This document shows, piece by piece, positions 1-10,890 of a DNA stretch of 64,000 bases (its first letter is position 1; each line of letters opens with the position of its first letter). The notes beneath the pieces were generated by a model. The model was not told where the DNA came from. It did no database searches and was given only the letters and a program-made list of their open reading frames with translations. The stretch is from assembly GCF_022458985.1 (NCBI RefSeq), contig NC_061781.1:16895001-16959000 (forward strand), read 5' to 3'. Source of the DNA: Mugil cephalus (Eukaryota > Chordata > Actinopteri > Mugiliformes > Mugilidae). The translations under genes and the position numbers were made by a program.

Positions 1-1087
1 AACCCTTAACATGAAGACTGTAGTTTCTGGTTTCTTAATGTGTTCTTGTCTCTTCTGCCTCTCAGTCTGCTCTCCTCTCTCCTGATTTTCTTTGAAGAAA
101 CACTTTTATATCGTCAGAATCCAGGTGCATGTCACAACTTGCTGAGGTTTTATCTTGTCCCCATTCTTGTCTCATGACTTCCTGTTTTATTTTGAAATGT
201 AACTCTCCTCTCGTTTCAGGTCACTTCCTCTTCCCTTGTGTGTCACTGCTCTGTCTTCTCTGATTTCAGATCGTATCCACCTCTTCCCCATTACCCGTAT
301 GTGTGTCTATGTGAACACTGTGTATGAAGCTCAGGTCCAAGAGCAGAAGTATGAAAAAGTTATCAGAGAAGAACGTGGTGGAGGTCCAGAAAAAAACAAA
401 ATGTATTAGTGAACCATGACACATTTGAGTCTTTAGCGACATCTATTGGACAATGAAACAAACAAAACATGAAGAGCATAAAAAAAAAAAACATAAAATA
501 AACGTTGGTTATTTGGTTATTTTCCTCATTACAAGAACTATACACAGATGCATCATTTTCACATGTAATGAAATACTTTCTTTGTCTTGTACTTTGTGCT
601 TGTCAGCTCAGTGGACTCGACAGGTTTACAGGAGTCTCTCAGAGCTCATGATTGTTCTATACACCTCTAGCTCATTAAGCAGGTGTTCAGGTGGTTAGTA
701 ACAGCGCGACGAGTACAGTTTCCGTGCCTCACCGCTGCAAAATGACTTGGAGGGGGGTCTTAACACTTGAGGTGTTAAATACAGGATCAGAGTTTAGAGT
801 AAGAAGTTCAGCGTTAATATTTTAACATTTACACATTTAGACGTTTGATTTAGTGACACTTCCTTTTTACACTTGGTTTTGACAACAACTATTTATCGAC
901 TGAGAGTCTACCCAGAGTATAATTACCTCTACTAGTGTATTTCTAGTTTAACACCAAGAATTCAACTCTTCTCAGTTTGCTGTGCACGATGAACTGATTT
1001 CTGCATAAAATCAGATCAGATCATCGAAAGTATTTTTGTTTTTGTTTGAACTATGTGATGCATGTTGCAGAAATGATGAGCAAAACA
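1..1087. other. Left edge: presumed 3' flank of the decayed Ig copy
   Basis: No coding exon could be supported here. Bases about 4-26 are identical over 23 bases to 2056-2078, which overlaps the 3' end of the intact Ig gene at its polyadenylation signal. The pseudogene's duplicated unit may therefore end at the window edge. The rest is CT-rich or AT-rich unique-looking sequence. Confidence 0.4.
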
Positions 1088-1522
1088 CTGTCTAAGCCTC
1101 ATCTGTAAGTGACACTACATGAATAAAGTCCTGCATCTTCAGGTTGAGCACTGGAAATATTTTTAAAACTTTAAAATTCAGGATCTATTCTCAGTCTGTG
1201 AGAGGATACATTTGAAAACGTCTCATCTGACGTGATGTACTGTTTATAAATGAATCTTTTAAAGCTTCATTTCCGAAGCATTTTCTCTGGATATGTTGCA
1301 GTGGAACGTGACTGAGTCTCCTCTGGATACCAGCATATCCCTGTGGTCAGCTACTGAAGTCTCTAATATTGAAGAAAGCAATACAAATAGTCAGTTTAAC
1401 ATTTAATGATCAAATAAACCCAGAGAAAACAACATATGTACTGTATCTGTAAGGACATGACACAAAACCAGCAGCAGAGTGAAGAGCACAGCGGCTTGGT
1501 TTACACGAGATGTGGTGACCAT
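1088..1522 (-). pseudogene. Decayed sister copy of the Ig receptor (leader and V exon)
   Basis: The leader exon copy (1522-1447) still encodes a hydrophobic signal peptide, but its donor reads CAG|AT where the intact gene has CAG|GT. The V exon copy (about 1362-1088) keeps the first-cysteine region, a PEDAG-like segment and the second cysteine. It has lost about 16 bases around the core tryptophan, has in-frame stops, and breaks off before the normal exon end. The start of the TM-exon region is only faintly matched near 985-1015. This is a tandem-duplicate pseudogene on the same strand as the intact gene. Confidence 0.75.
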
Positions 1523-1594
1523 CAGACAGAGAAGGAGGGACTGGAACATTACCACGTGTTTTGAAATGTAGTGTGTATGTAGATGCAACAGAAA

Positions 1595-1606
1595 GGAAGT
1601 GGTTAG
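1595..1606 (-). promoter_or_regulatory. Second copy of the RUNX/ETS-like composite site
   Basis: This is the same 12-mer as at 6067-6078, placed about 73-84 bases upstream of the pseudogene leader ATG. It shows that the duplication included promoter sequence. Confidence 0.35.
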
Positions 1607-2076
1607 TTGCAGTTGAACAACAACATAACAACAACAAAAAAAAAATGAATGCGTAAGTCACACATCCATGTAAAATCTAATATGAATTATTGATGTAATG
1701 TTTGAGCTTGATTGAAAATAAACCGTGAGACTTATTTCTCGTCACTATAATCATATGATGAGCTGAAATATAAAATGCACCCCATGTTTCGCTGCAGGAA
1801 AACCTCCTCTCACGCTGAAGACACGTTGGCCTCAAGCTGTGAACACTGAGCATCCTTTACTTGTGTAACGTGCTGTACCCACAACGTGTGGCTCAGAGAA
1901 TTTAAAACACTTTGATGAGGCCTACGTCTGTTGACTTGAAGCAATTCTTAACATCTAATATTATATAGTTGTGTGTGACTGGCTTGAAATATGACGGACT
2001 CATGGGTTAGCTTTGACTTAACTTTATTTACACTATAACAACATTACAACTGTAACCTTAACATGAAGACTGTAGT

Positions 2077-2082
2077 TTTATT
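2077..2082 (-). terminator. Polyadenylation signal AATAAA of the Ig receptor
   Basis: An AATAAA hexamer on the minus strand lies about 115 bases past the proposed stop codon at 2197. A second TTTATT (plus-strand view) lies near 2025. The position fits a short 3' UTR and supports the exon 5 assignment. Confidence 0.45.
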
Positions 2083-2196
2083 GTATTAATTAGAGTCCAC
2101 TTCCCTCAAAGTGCCGGTTTTCAAACTAGAAAATGTAATGTGCTTCATACATCGTCCATGTCTCTGTTTTCATCTTCATCTTAATGACTTGTCCAC

Positions 2197-2298
2197 CTAG
2201 TTGTCACCATAGATTGAATTCAGCCTCTCCATGTACTGACTCCTCCTCTTATTGTTTCTCCGCTGATCCGTGTTGTCTTCCTCTTGATTGTGTCCCTA

Positions 2299-2335
<37 letters not shown>

Positions 2336-2470
2336 TAAAGTTCTGTACAGCCTCTAATGCAGGAGAAAAGTACAATTAAAGTTGACAAAGCTCTTCTGAC
2401 CTCTTCTCTTGATCCAGATCGAGTCTGATCCGCGACCGGAAATGTTTGCGCTGCCCTCGACCTGTTTCTT
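2197..2470 (-). CDS. Receptor exons 4-5: cytoplasmic tail (inferred)
   Basis: Exon 4 (2470-2401, 70 nt) follows a CTTTGTAG acceptor. Joined in phase 2 it gives a basic start (RRNRSR) directly after the membrane helix. Exon 5 (2295-2197, 99 nt) joins in phase 0 and gives a polar tail ending in SIYGDN and TAG. Three independent phase constraints are met. Weak points are the TTA-repeat tract before exon 5 and the non-consensus GTCAGA donor of exon 4. Confidence 0.5.
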
Positions 2471-5400
2471 CTACAAAGACAAAGCAGCGACCAATAACGA
2501 CATTGTCCTAGTTAGTACAGAGACTGTGTAAGTATAAGCAAAATGAATAGAAGACACACTTCACTGCAGAGCATATAGTGGCTACAAACAACTGCTGACA
2601 ACGAAAGATACCGCTGGTTGTATTAGTCATTGTATAAGTAAAACCAATTGCTGGTTATATCATACATCAAATCATATCATGACTTGCACACACAAACGAC
2701 ACAGACTGTAAAATTACAGCAGCTTAAAAGAAAATAAAAGTACATGTTTTATCAAAGTGAATTTCAAGCCATTTGGTGACTCCTGTTAAACATCTGTCAT
2801 GGAGCCATACATCTGGCTTAAGTCTACTGTCAAATGTCAGTTTGAAGGACGTCTCACTGTTACATTCACAGATAGTTTCTCTGTGCATGAGTTCACAGTC
2901 CGTTTATGTTTTAGTCATTGGATTTTCCGTTCAGAAAAGGATGTTAAAAAACAATTAATTTTCATTGTAAAATTCAAAAATTAAGATTGAAATCTCTTTT
3001 AATTTTCTAAGTTTCTAAAAACAAAAAATAAAATCGTTAGAAGACAGAAAAGAAACAGAAAAGCGCCCGTTTTTTTCATATTGTGCGACCGGAAGTTGTC
3101 TTTTCCAAAGTAAGAGCATGTATGAGACGGGCGGTGCGTAACAGAAGTTGATGGACACGGATCAGTTCGTTGTTTTCCGAAACAATAAAAGAGTGTGTCT
3201 CTGGGACGACATGGCTTCAGAAAAACCGCATATTTCAAACTAAAATTAATTACATATAATCAGGGAATAGTTCGCTACAGTTAACATATGCATGCAGAGA
3301 TATCTGCTCTTACTTTGAAATCGGAAACTTCCGGTTGCAAAATACGGTTGCTTTTTAGATTCTGTCTTATAACGATTTTATTTTTTGTTTTTAGAAACAG
3401 AAATTAGAAAAAAAAAGACCGGTTTTAAAGTTTTGTTCATTCATTCTCGAACATGATAAAGAAAAATGTATCAAATTTAAATTTAAATTTTTGAATTAAA
3501 GAATGAAAATCAAATAACCACTCATTTTTTTTTTTTAATATCCCTTACTGATGGGAAAATCCAATGACCAAAACATAGACATTCACAAAGAAGTTGATTT
3601 TTATGCGGGTAACAGAAGTGGACTTAAACCCTATTTGTGGTTCTGCGTCTCTACTCTGCAGTGCAGTCTGACCTGCACCTTCCCAGAAATGACTACATTG
3701 TGATGCAAATTGCAAACAAGTGCGATAGGTCAGAAATCCATTTCCTTTTTCACATCTCGCAGTGGCCAGACACACAGAGAACATTTTATTTCCCTTCTGC
3801 TTCCTGACACCACTCTCTGATGTTGTCTGCTTACATTATGATATGCCAGTAGAGGTAACAGTTTACTTTGAGAATCTATTTTTGAAGCTCAAATCTAATG
3901 CAGTCGTCTGTCATTATCATCACGTATCCCTTTAAGGGCACTGGCTAAGTCACTGGCACTGGCGAAGCAGGTGTTTATTATGAAAAGAAAATCAGCACAA
4001 GGTGCATCATTTTGTTGTTCTTTAGCCTCTAACTGAAGTAAAAGTCAGTGGTGTTGTATTTGCATTGATATAGAACCATACTCAAAGCGCTTTACACTCA
4101 CAGTGACATAGCAACTCAAACGACTAACCTGGTCTGTCAACAACCCGCTCTACCCACTTAAACACGGCCCCGATGATAAAATACACTTCTGCTCATTTCA
4201 ATAATAGCGTCAACAGTCTTATTTGGTCTGCTATGACCAGTAGCTTATGGTCGACAACATCAGATAAGATGAAGACAGCAGTGCTCAAATGTTCCACTTT
4301 GTCTCCACAATTAAATGTCATGAATTTAACAGTGAAACAATTGTCCTGTGGAAGTCTGATAATGCTTTGGCATTTCAGAGACTGTTCTGAGTCCATTCAC
4401 TGACTTAATGCGTCAGCCACGGTTTCATTTTTACGTTTAACGTGTTGTAATTGCAAGTTGCAGCGACAGTGTGTGGTTCAGTTACACTAAATGCCAGAGG
4501 TGTAGCAAGGAAGGTACGATTCAAACGCAAGATGAACAACACAAAGTAAATTTGACAATGACTAAAAAAATAAAGAACAAAGAGGGATATAAATAGTGTA
4601 AACTCTTATAAACTCCTGATGGTTTAACGAGGCGCATGAGAAACTAATGATGCGAAGCACAAAATGGGACAACACAAAGTACTGGTAACTAAAAAAGTAA
4701 ATGAAAGCCACAACAATAAAAGTAAAAACAAAAAAACAGCCCATAACCCAAAATACAATTCATGGCACAAGAAATAAGAGTCTAATAATGTACTATACTA
4801 TACTATACTATACTATACTATACTATACTATACTATACTATACTATACTATACTATCTCTTAAACTCGACACATATTAAACACTCTGTTTAAGGCAACAA
4901 ATCAACCACTGAATTGAAGTTTTAAGAGTTAAAGTGGTTAAATTTTTTATTTCAACGAATTAACTGCTAGATGCTAAACTACGTTTTGCACAAACATTAG
5001 AAAACTTTGACACACGAAGATTGAAAAGTCCAGATTCAGAGTATAATGACATGAGTAATAAAACACTCGTTGTGTCCATGTGCAGTTCAGCACTCTACTC
5101 GACCAGTGACATGACACTGACAACAAAGAGACGAGTGCTTCCAGACTGCTGCACTATGTACTGTATGTCATCTAGGAAGGGACTAACAGCAACGTGCATA
5201 AACGTCCTAGGTTTTCAAAAAGTACAACACAAACTATGAATTTAGAAATTATTATTTGTAATTTTGCATAACACGTGCTATTAAGTGCACAGAAACGTAT
5301 TTGTTCATTATGAATCTGAAGCTGAAAGGCATCACTCACCTCCAGAGGCAGACAGCTGATGTGATGACACATAGAAGCAATAGAGTTGTAGATGTGAGTA

Positions 5401-5998
5401 CGTATGGTAAATATGATGAGCTGTTTTCTACATAAAATGAGATCAGAATTATATTTAAGTATTTTTTCAGTTTAAACTGTTTGAACTGTATGAAGCATGT
5501 TGCAGACATGATTTGCTGTGGTTTGCTCTGCTCTACCTACCTTTAATGTTCTCAGACACAGTTAAATTCCAGGAAACACTGTTTAAGCCTCGTCTGGAAG
5601 TTACACTACATGAATAAAGTCCTGCATCTTCAGGTTGAGCACTGAAAATATTTAACTTTAAAAGATCGATTTTCAGTCTGTCAGAGGATACATTTGAAAA
5701 CGTCTGATTTATCAGGACAGAATGTTTATAAATGAATCTTTTAAAGTTCCAGGTAATTTCCGAAGCATTTACTGTGGATACGTTGCAGTGGAACGTGACT
5801 GAGTCTCCTCTGGATACCAGCATATTCCTGTGCTCATCAGTTTCAAACCCTAAAGTTGAAAGGAAACAATGAACTGTGCACTTAAATCTGCATAAAAGCA
5901 TCACAAACACAAACCTCCTCTTTACCTGCAAAGACACGTCGCGCTAGCAGCACAATGAGGAGCAGAGCTGCTTGGTTTTGGCTGAACATCATGACCAT
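2197..5998 (-). CDS. Single-V-domain immunoglobulin-type membrane receptor, five exons (212 aa)
   Basis: Probable leukocyte surface receptor; ligand unknown. Exons on the minus strand: 5998-5926 (signal peptide), 5849-5541 (Ig V), 5427-5340 (transmembrane), 2470-2401 and 2295-2197 (cytoplasmic tail, stop TAG). All junctions are GT-AG and the phases 1, 1, 2, 0 join without a break. Residues 1-24 are a hydrophobic leader. The V domain (25-127) has Cys46, Trp58, and the D-x-G-x-Y-x-C motif ending at Cys105, with N-glycosylation sequons at 47, 52, 72, 77 and 119. The helix at about 134-156 has no charged residue and is followed by a basic RRNRSR stop-transfer. The tail has Tyr201 and Tyr209 but no consensus ITIM or ITAM. 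Exons 1-3 are well supported. Exons 4-5 are inferred from phase, splice sites and composition, and exon 5 has a poor polypyrimidine tract made of a TTA repeat. The start at 5998 is the first ATG directly before the hydrophobic core. Exact family membership (NITR, CD300-like, other) is not decided. Confidence 0.72.
2299..2332. repeat. (AAT)n microsatellite
   Basis: About eleven AAT units lie directly upstream (minus-strand sense) of the proposed last exon of the Ig receptor. They form its unusual acceptor tract. Confidence 0.85.
2902..3580. repeat. Long imperfect inverted repeat (fold-back element)
   Basis: The left arm (2902-3119) is matched by the reverse complement of the right arm (3305-3580) around a spacer of about 185 bases. 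Outer ends pair as GTTTATGTTTTAGTCATTGG against GTCTATGTTTTGGTCATTGG. Inner ends pair around ATGCTCTTACTTTG. The right arm has about 58 extra bases. The element lies in the third intron of the Ig receptor. No target-site duplication or transposase was seen. Confidence 0.75.
4055..4170. repeat. Degenerate interspersed repeat tail (CAAAGCGCTTTACA type)
   Basis: It contains a TATAGAACC...CTCAAAGCGCTTTACACTC block, common at the ends of dispersed fish repeats. A related block occurs at 51821-51865. The class is not resolved. Confidence 0.35.
4791..4856. repeat. (TACTA)n pentanucleotide microsatellite
   Basis: Thirteen near-perfect 5-bp units run from 4791 to 4856 inside the third intron of the Ig receptor. 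Confidence 0.95.
5340..5427 (-). CDS. Receptor exon 3: transmembrane segment
   Basis: This exon of 88 nt follows a TATGTAG acceptor and ends at an excellent GGAG|GTGAGT donor. It encodes a short serine-rich stalk, then about 22 hydrophobic residues rich in Leu, Val, Thr and Ile. There is no Lys or Arg inside the helix, so pairing with a charged adaptor such as DAP12 is not indicated. Confidence 0.75.
5541..5849 (-). CDS. Receptor exon 2: Ig V-type domain
   Basis: This 309-nt phase 1-1 exon is typical of Ig-superfamily domain exons. It encodes a V-type domain with the first-strand cysteine (HCNVS), the core tryptophan (ITW) and the PEDAGLYSC signature of the second cysteine. The acceptor is TTTAG at 5850 and the donor is AAAG|GTAGGT. 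Domain identity is very secure. Confidence 0.88.
5926..5998 (-). CDS. Receptor exon 1: signal peptide
   Basis: It encodes a leader of 24 residues with a leucine/isoleucine/valine core and ends in a split glycine codon at a CAG|GTAAAG donor (phase 1). An open frame continues upstream to 6133, but the homologous upstream segment in the sister copy differs, so the ATG at 5998 is preferred. Confidence 0.7.
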
Positions 5999-6066
5999 CA
6001 GACAGAGAATGACACTCTGGAACTTTGCCGTCGGCTCTAAACATAAATGTGGAGGCGCTGAGAAAA

Positions 6067-6078
6067 GGAAGTGGTTAG
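6067..6078 (-). promoter_or_regulatory. RUNX/ETS-like composite site upstream of the Ig receptor
   Basis: The minus strand reads CTAACCACTTCC, a RUNX-type AACCAC core joined to an ETS-type TTCC core, about 70 bases upstream of the start codon. The same 12-mer stands at 1595-1606, at the same spacing upstream of the decayed sister copy. Such composites are known from leukocyte promoters. The role here is inferred. Confidence 0.4.
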
Positions 6079-6199
6079 TTGCTGTTTTGCTAAGCTCTGA
6101 GCTAATGCATATGTCACGCCTTTTAAAGAACATATTACTAAATCATGCAAGAATCATATTTTTCAGTTCAGCGTGGAGTTGTTGAGCCAAAGGAAGTGA

Positions 6200-9100
6200 A
6201 AGCATGTTATAACAAATAACTATCCCAGTTCACTGAGACACAAAGACATCTGCTGCAGAACCACTTCTGCATAGCGTAAGTCACTCTTAACCTCAACACG
6301 GTATGACTATAGGTTCAAATACTGACTGCAGCTTAACTTGCAGCACCTTGAGACTCAGGAACAATAACCAGACACTGAGTCTCTCTCTGTGATGGACTGT
6401 GAAAACCGCAAATCTTAAACACCAATACACCTTTTTTCACAGGTGACATGGTGAGTAACACCTAAAGGCAACAAGCACAGACGCCTCTCTGGCTCGCTGA
6501 AAGCACACGTCCACCACTTCACGTTTTGTATTTTACAGGCAAGTGCAAAACTCAGATCTCTATTCTCAGTCACACAGGTCTGAAACAAACCTTATTTAAA
6601 AGTTAATTTGACGTCCTTAAGCGTTTTCTTCAGCTGGGACCGACTGACGGACGGAGAGCTTTAGGTTCAGCGGTTCGTCAGGTGGTCTTCCTGTGTGGCC
6701 AGGATACATGATGTGTTACACTGCTAAATGAATGTGGTCATAAACAGTTTAAGTGTGGTCCTTAAGATGGGATTGCGTAAGGGTCATCAAAGTATCCTGG
6801 GTGTGTTGGCACGTGCGCTTAAAGCTTTAGCTAATGGTGTCATAGCCACTGGAGGAACATATGAATCAATGTGGTATTTTTAATGAAAGAGGTTTCGCGG
6901 TTGCATTAGTCACTAGCGTAAACATACAGTAGTTACAAATGGAAGAAACGTGACTGACTCAAACGTTCTTCAATACAAAACACAGCATTTGTGGCTCAGG
7001 CCTTTCATAAGCCCTGGGTTAGCTTCAGTTTATCATTTTAAGCCTTTATGGGACACTCTTTAAAATACTTGGGAATTCTAAATTTCAACCCAAGAGCATT
7101 ATTGTGGGGAATACAAAGACTGTTTTACTTTTGTGAAAGTTTTTTCATTTTCATGGAGAAACTCATGATCAATGAATTTAACATGTATGGCTCCTTGTCT
7201 TGGGATGGTGCATGCATTTAGAGCCTTAGATCAGAGCATTAGCACCCTGTTTTTGAATTACTGTAACGCACAGTGGTTTCCTCTACTAACAAAATTCAAA
7301 GAGTGACTGAACACTGGGGAATTGTGCTTTTGTCTAGAAGACCTTTGTGACATCTCAAGGGTATAACTAACTTTTTACCAACAAATTCCTCCAAACAACT
7401 CTCTCTTCCTTGGGCTTCCTGGTGCATCATAATTACCGTAATGGCAGCCTTTTTTTTTTATTCTTTTTTTTTTTTTCCAGAGAGCACTCCCTTCCCAGTG
7501 TTCAGCCACACTTTGAATTTTGTCCATCTGTGAGTCACGGTAATTCAAATACTGTAAACTTTTTTTTTAAGAACAGGCCAATGTTCACGTCTCATAAAGC
7601 GTTACTCTCTGCGTTCACATGGAGGCGTGCCTGGCAGACCACATTTGACCCAGATTTGACATGTGAATGTTTCCCAGGAAGGATGCCTGACTGACTCAAC
7701 ATGTCTTCCATAATACGTAATCGCAGCATATCAAACACAGTATTTACGGCTTAAAAGGTCGCCTGTTGCTTCAGTTTGTCATTTTAAATCGAAACCAACA
7801 CAGGAGGTGCAAACCCACTCGTTAAACAGATACAACCACAATGACCAGACGTTATCTGCAGAATGTACTTTCTGTGTTGGAACATACATGCAATGCAACT
7901 CTATCTACACACCAAACTGCACAGTTTAAGATTTGGTTGGATTTCACAAGAGTCTCATCAAGAACACACTGTCTCTGTCTCACCGTCTCTGGTTAGCCTC
8001 GGGATGGACCATTTATAACCCAACAACGAGGCTAACCATAATCGACCAAAATAGACCTCCTGTGCACTGTGATGAAGCACCTTCTCTGCAACGGCTGCAT
8101 TGCAAATGATGCATGCAAAGAAATAATAATGAATTCATGTAAATAACTGAATAACTTCTGCACGTGTATCTCCAAAGTGGTGGAAAGTTACATGTCCAAA
8201 AAAACTAAATAATAATAAGCTGTGTGATGACAGTTCCTGGAGAAAATATAAAGTAGACAATAACTATTATCAGTAACCATTATCATTGTTAAAGAGCTAT
8301 GCCAAATAAAATCACGAGCAGTGCATAAGCCGGGAGAAGTTTCTGCATGAGTTTTTGCTGATGGCGCCTAAGCAGAAATAAGAAGTGAAGGTGATTCTTA
8401 ACACTGGCATTATCACGCAGTATCATTCATTTCCGTCTTTGTTGTAACCCGGGGAACATGAGACGCTGTAGTGTCCTCTGCTCCACATCACTTTGAAGGT
8501 AACAAAGTCAGAAAGATGAAAACTTTATGATAACACAACACTCGTGTGTGCAAGTTGAGAGATGACAGGGTTAGAGGGTTTATAAACTGACACGGTCTGT
8601 TATTCTGCAGATCCCACGAGGATTCATCAAGAAACAGAATGATTGGCTGCTACCTAATATACCTTAGATAGTTACGACCACCAGCACAAAGCCACAGACA
8701 TCTTATATACGTGAGGTCTCGTGTTTCCTTTATTTCTGCCCACACACTGACACACGGGGGTAGAGACTGTCGCGAAGGAACAGGAACAGGAAGCTCACTC
8801 TTCTCTAAGGTGTCAGAGACAGAATCTATATGGCAGTAGCGTGCTCCCAGCTGTGCTTACTTGACCCGTGTCAATTTAATTTGTAATTATTGTCTACCAT
8901 GCAGTGTAAAGCATATTGTGTCCTGCAGAGATAAGCAGATTATAAGCAGAAGGCTTGAAAGTAGTTAGGAAAGGCTTTAATTGAATGGTGAACCAGCAGG
9001 GGCTGGTTGTTGGCTGCTGGCTGCTGATCACCCTTTTTTTTTTATATTCTTTCTCTCAACAGCAAAGCAGCAGGTCAGCATATGACCGGGACATACGGGT

Positions 9101-9840
9101 TAACATTGCTTATGTGACATACAGAGCCTCAACATCTGTTGCCATGTTGGTGTTTGTGCGCAGTTCAAAGTTTTTTTTTTTTTTAGACACCTCACAAAGT
9201 TGATTTTGTTGTACTGGAGCTCGCATCCTGTGATATTAACTTGCACATGCGGAACAAATTCAGGTTTAGTTTGGTTATAAATTCTCTAACTTTTGAGGAT
9301 ACATTTCGTGGCTCTGTGTGACTTGTGGCCTTATTTTGTTGATGTAACTGGGATGGACAAACTACAGTTTTTAGAACTTCACATCAAAATGAAATTAAAG
9401 CAATAAAAATCATTGTTATTACCTGAAGTGAGGGTAGATTTTATTGGAGCATATTCATATTCAGTTAGCTTTAGCTATTTACACCCAGTAAATGAGTTAA
9501 TATTTTCATCCACTTATCAGTAAGAACTGGTAAATAAATATATATTTTCTGCCATGCAAATAAAGTGACACAGCATTATAAATTAGGTTTAACTATTTAA
9601 GTTTCTTTCCTGTCATTATTCCTCTTTTTTTCTGCTTCCTCATTTGTGTTAAACTACAGAAGTGACATGTGAGAATCTGATTACAGGCTGAAGATCTATT
9701 TAAAAGCTGACCAAAGGCCAACGTGCCTGCAAAAACAAGTGCATTGAATTTATTTGATTAAATGAAGAAATGCTATTCGTTTATGCACGTGTGCATATGT
9801 GAAGGAGCATCAGCGCTTCAGTATCTGATGCAATACACGA
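6200..9840. other. Gene-free stretch with one old local duplication
   Basis: No exon with both splice sites and family similarity was found on either strand. About 100 bases at 6950-7050 (from TGACTGACTCAA) resemble 7688-7790, a degenerate direct repeat. Short T-tracts lie at 7450-7478 and 9169-9184. Confidence 0.5.
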
Positions 9841-9889
9841 CTGCGTGCGTGCTGCTTCACACTGTGTGGTTTTGTCAAAGTTTGCTGGT

Positions 9890-10245
9890 GGCGCTGTAGG
9901 ACCCAAGTGCAGGACGGAGTGCGGTGAGGCAGGAGTTCAACAACAAGCATTTAATGAAAGCAGGAAAAAACAGAGAGCCCTGCAGGTGGTAGGTTATACT
10001 AAACGCAAAGCAAAAAAATCACTGGGAGTAATCAACATGGTGGGTCTAAAATGTCACAAGGGAAGAGGGCAGAGGGATGAGGAGATGAGGGTAAAACTAA
10101 TGAGGGAGAAGCACACAAGGAGAAACCAATGAGCAACCCAGGTAAGAACACAGGGAGCAACACAAAACAGGAAGTGGGGAACCTTAACAAAATAAAACAG
10201 GAAGCTGAAAACATGATCATGAGAAGACACAGAATCAAGCAAAAA
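9890..10245. repeat. AG-rich dispersed repeat, class unresolved
   Basis: It starts with GACCCAAGTGCAGGA and continues as an A/G-rich stretch (ACACAGGGAGCAACACAA, AAACAGGAAG). This style recurs in fish dispersed repeats. The open frame through it looks like composition and does not resemble a known protein. Confidence 0.35.
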
Positions 10246-10299
10246 GTGCGTGTTTGTGCACACACCAGGGCCTTTTTATGTCCAAACGTTGGGTTAACC

Positions 10300-10854
10300 T
10301 TGAGGTTTTTGGTAATACCAGACAGCACTCACCTTTGTAAACCCACAAGACTTACAAGAGGCTCAGCCAACAACCAGGAAACGAGAGCACCGCTTTCCCC
10401 AGCAGTACGTGAACATTTTTCAGCATCTTCTCTACAAACCTCTACCCACTAGACGTCCGTCTTAATTAGCGCAGAGCAGCTGTCAGTAATGATTACGTTC
10501 AATATCCCGCCGTTCCCCTTTTGGGTGTTTGAGAGTTATTTAAGTTAAACTGGATCATACCTGTAATCATAGTTCTCGATGTGCATATACTACAGGAAGC
10601 CTCAAGCCTCAAGCCTTAACCACGCAGTTTCACTCCCCAACACGCACAAACACATGCACGCTGTCATGTTTCCATGCACTCGACTCCCCTCACACCTGGT
10701 TACACCCTCACCCACCCAACATGGAAAACAAACGTCCAGACATACAACGTTGCCCCTCTCACGCACATGTACACTTTCCCCCCACATGTCTCACAGAGAG
10801 AGACGAGATTAAAAAAGGACCTAATTGAATCTGTATGATGCATTTGTGTGTGTG

Positions 10855-10890
<36 letters not shown>

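Noticed and set aside
1795-1835. Possible third copy of the Ig leader exon end (AACCTCCTCT, AGACACGT)
   Set aside because: Only short matching blocks and no leader-like frame. Too weak to call.
5095-5182. Alternative last exon of the Ig receptor (TTAG acceptor at 5183, in phase, stop at 5095)
   Set aside because: It gives an acidic SPFLDD start directly after the membrane helix with no basic stop-transfer, and the acceptor tract is weak. The 2470/2295 exons fit better, though this could be a minor isoform.
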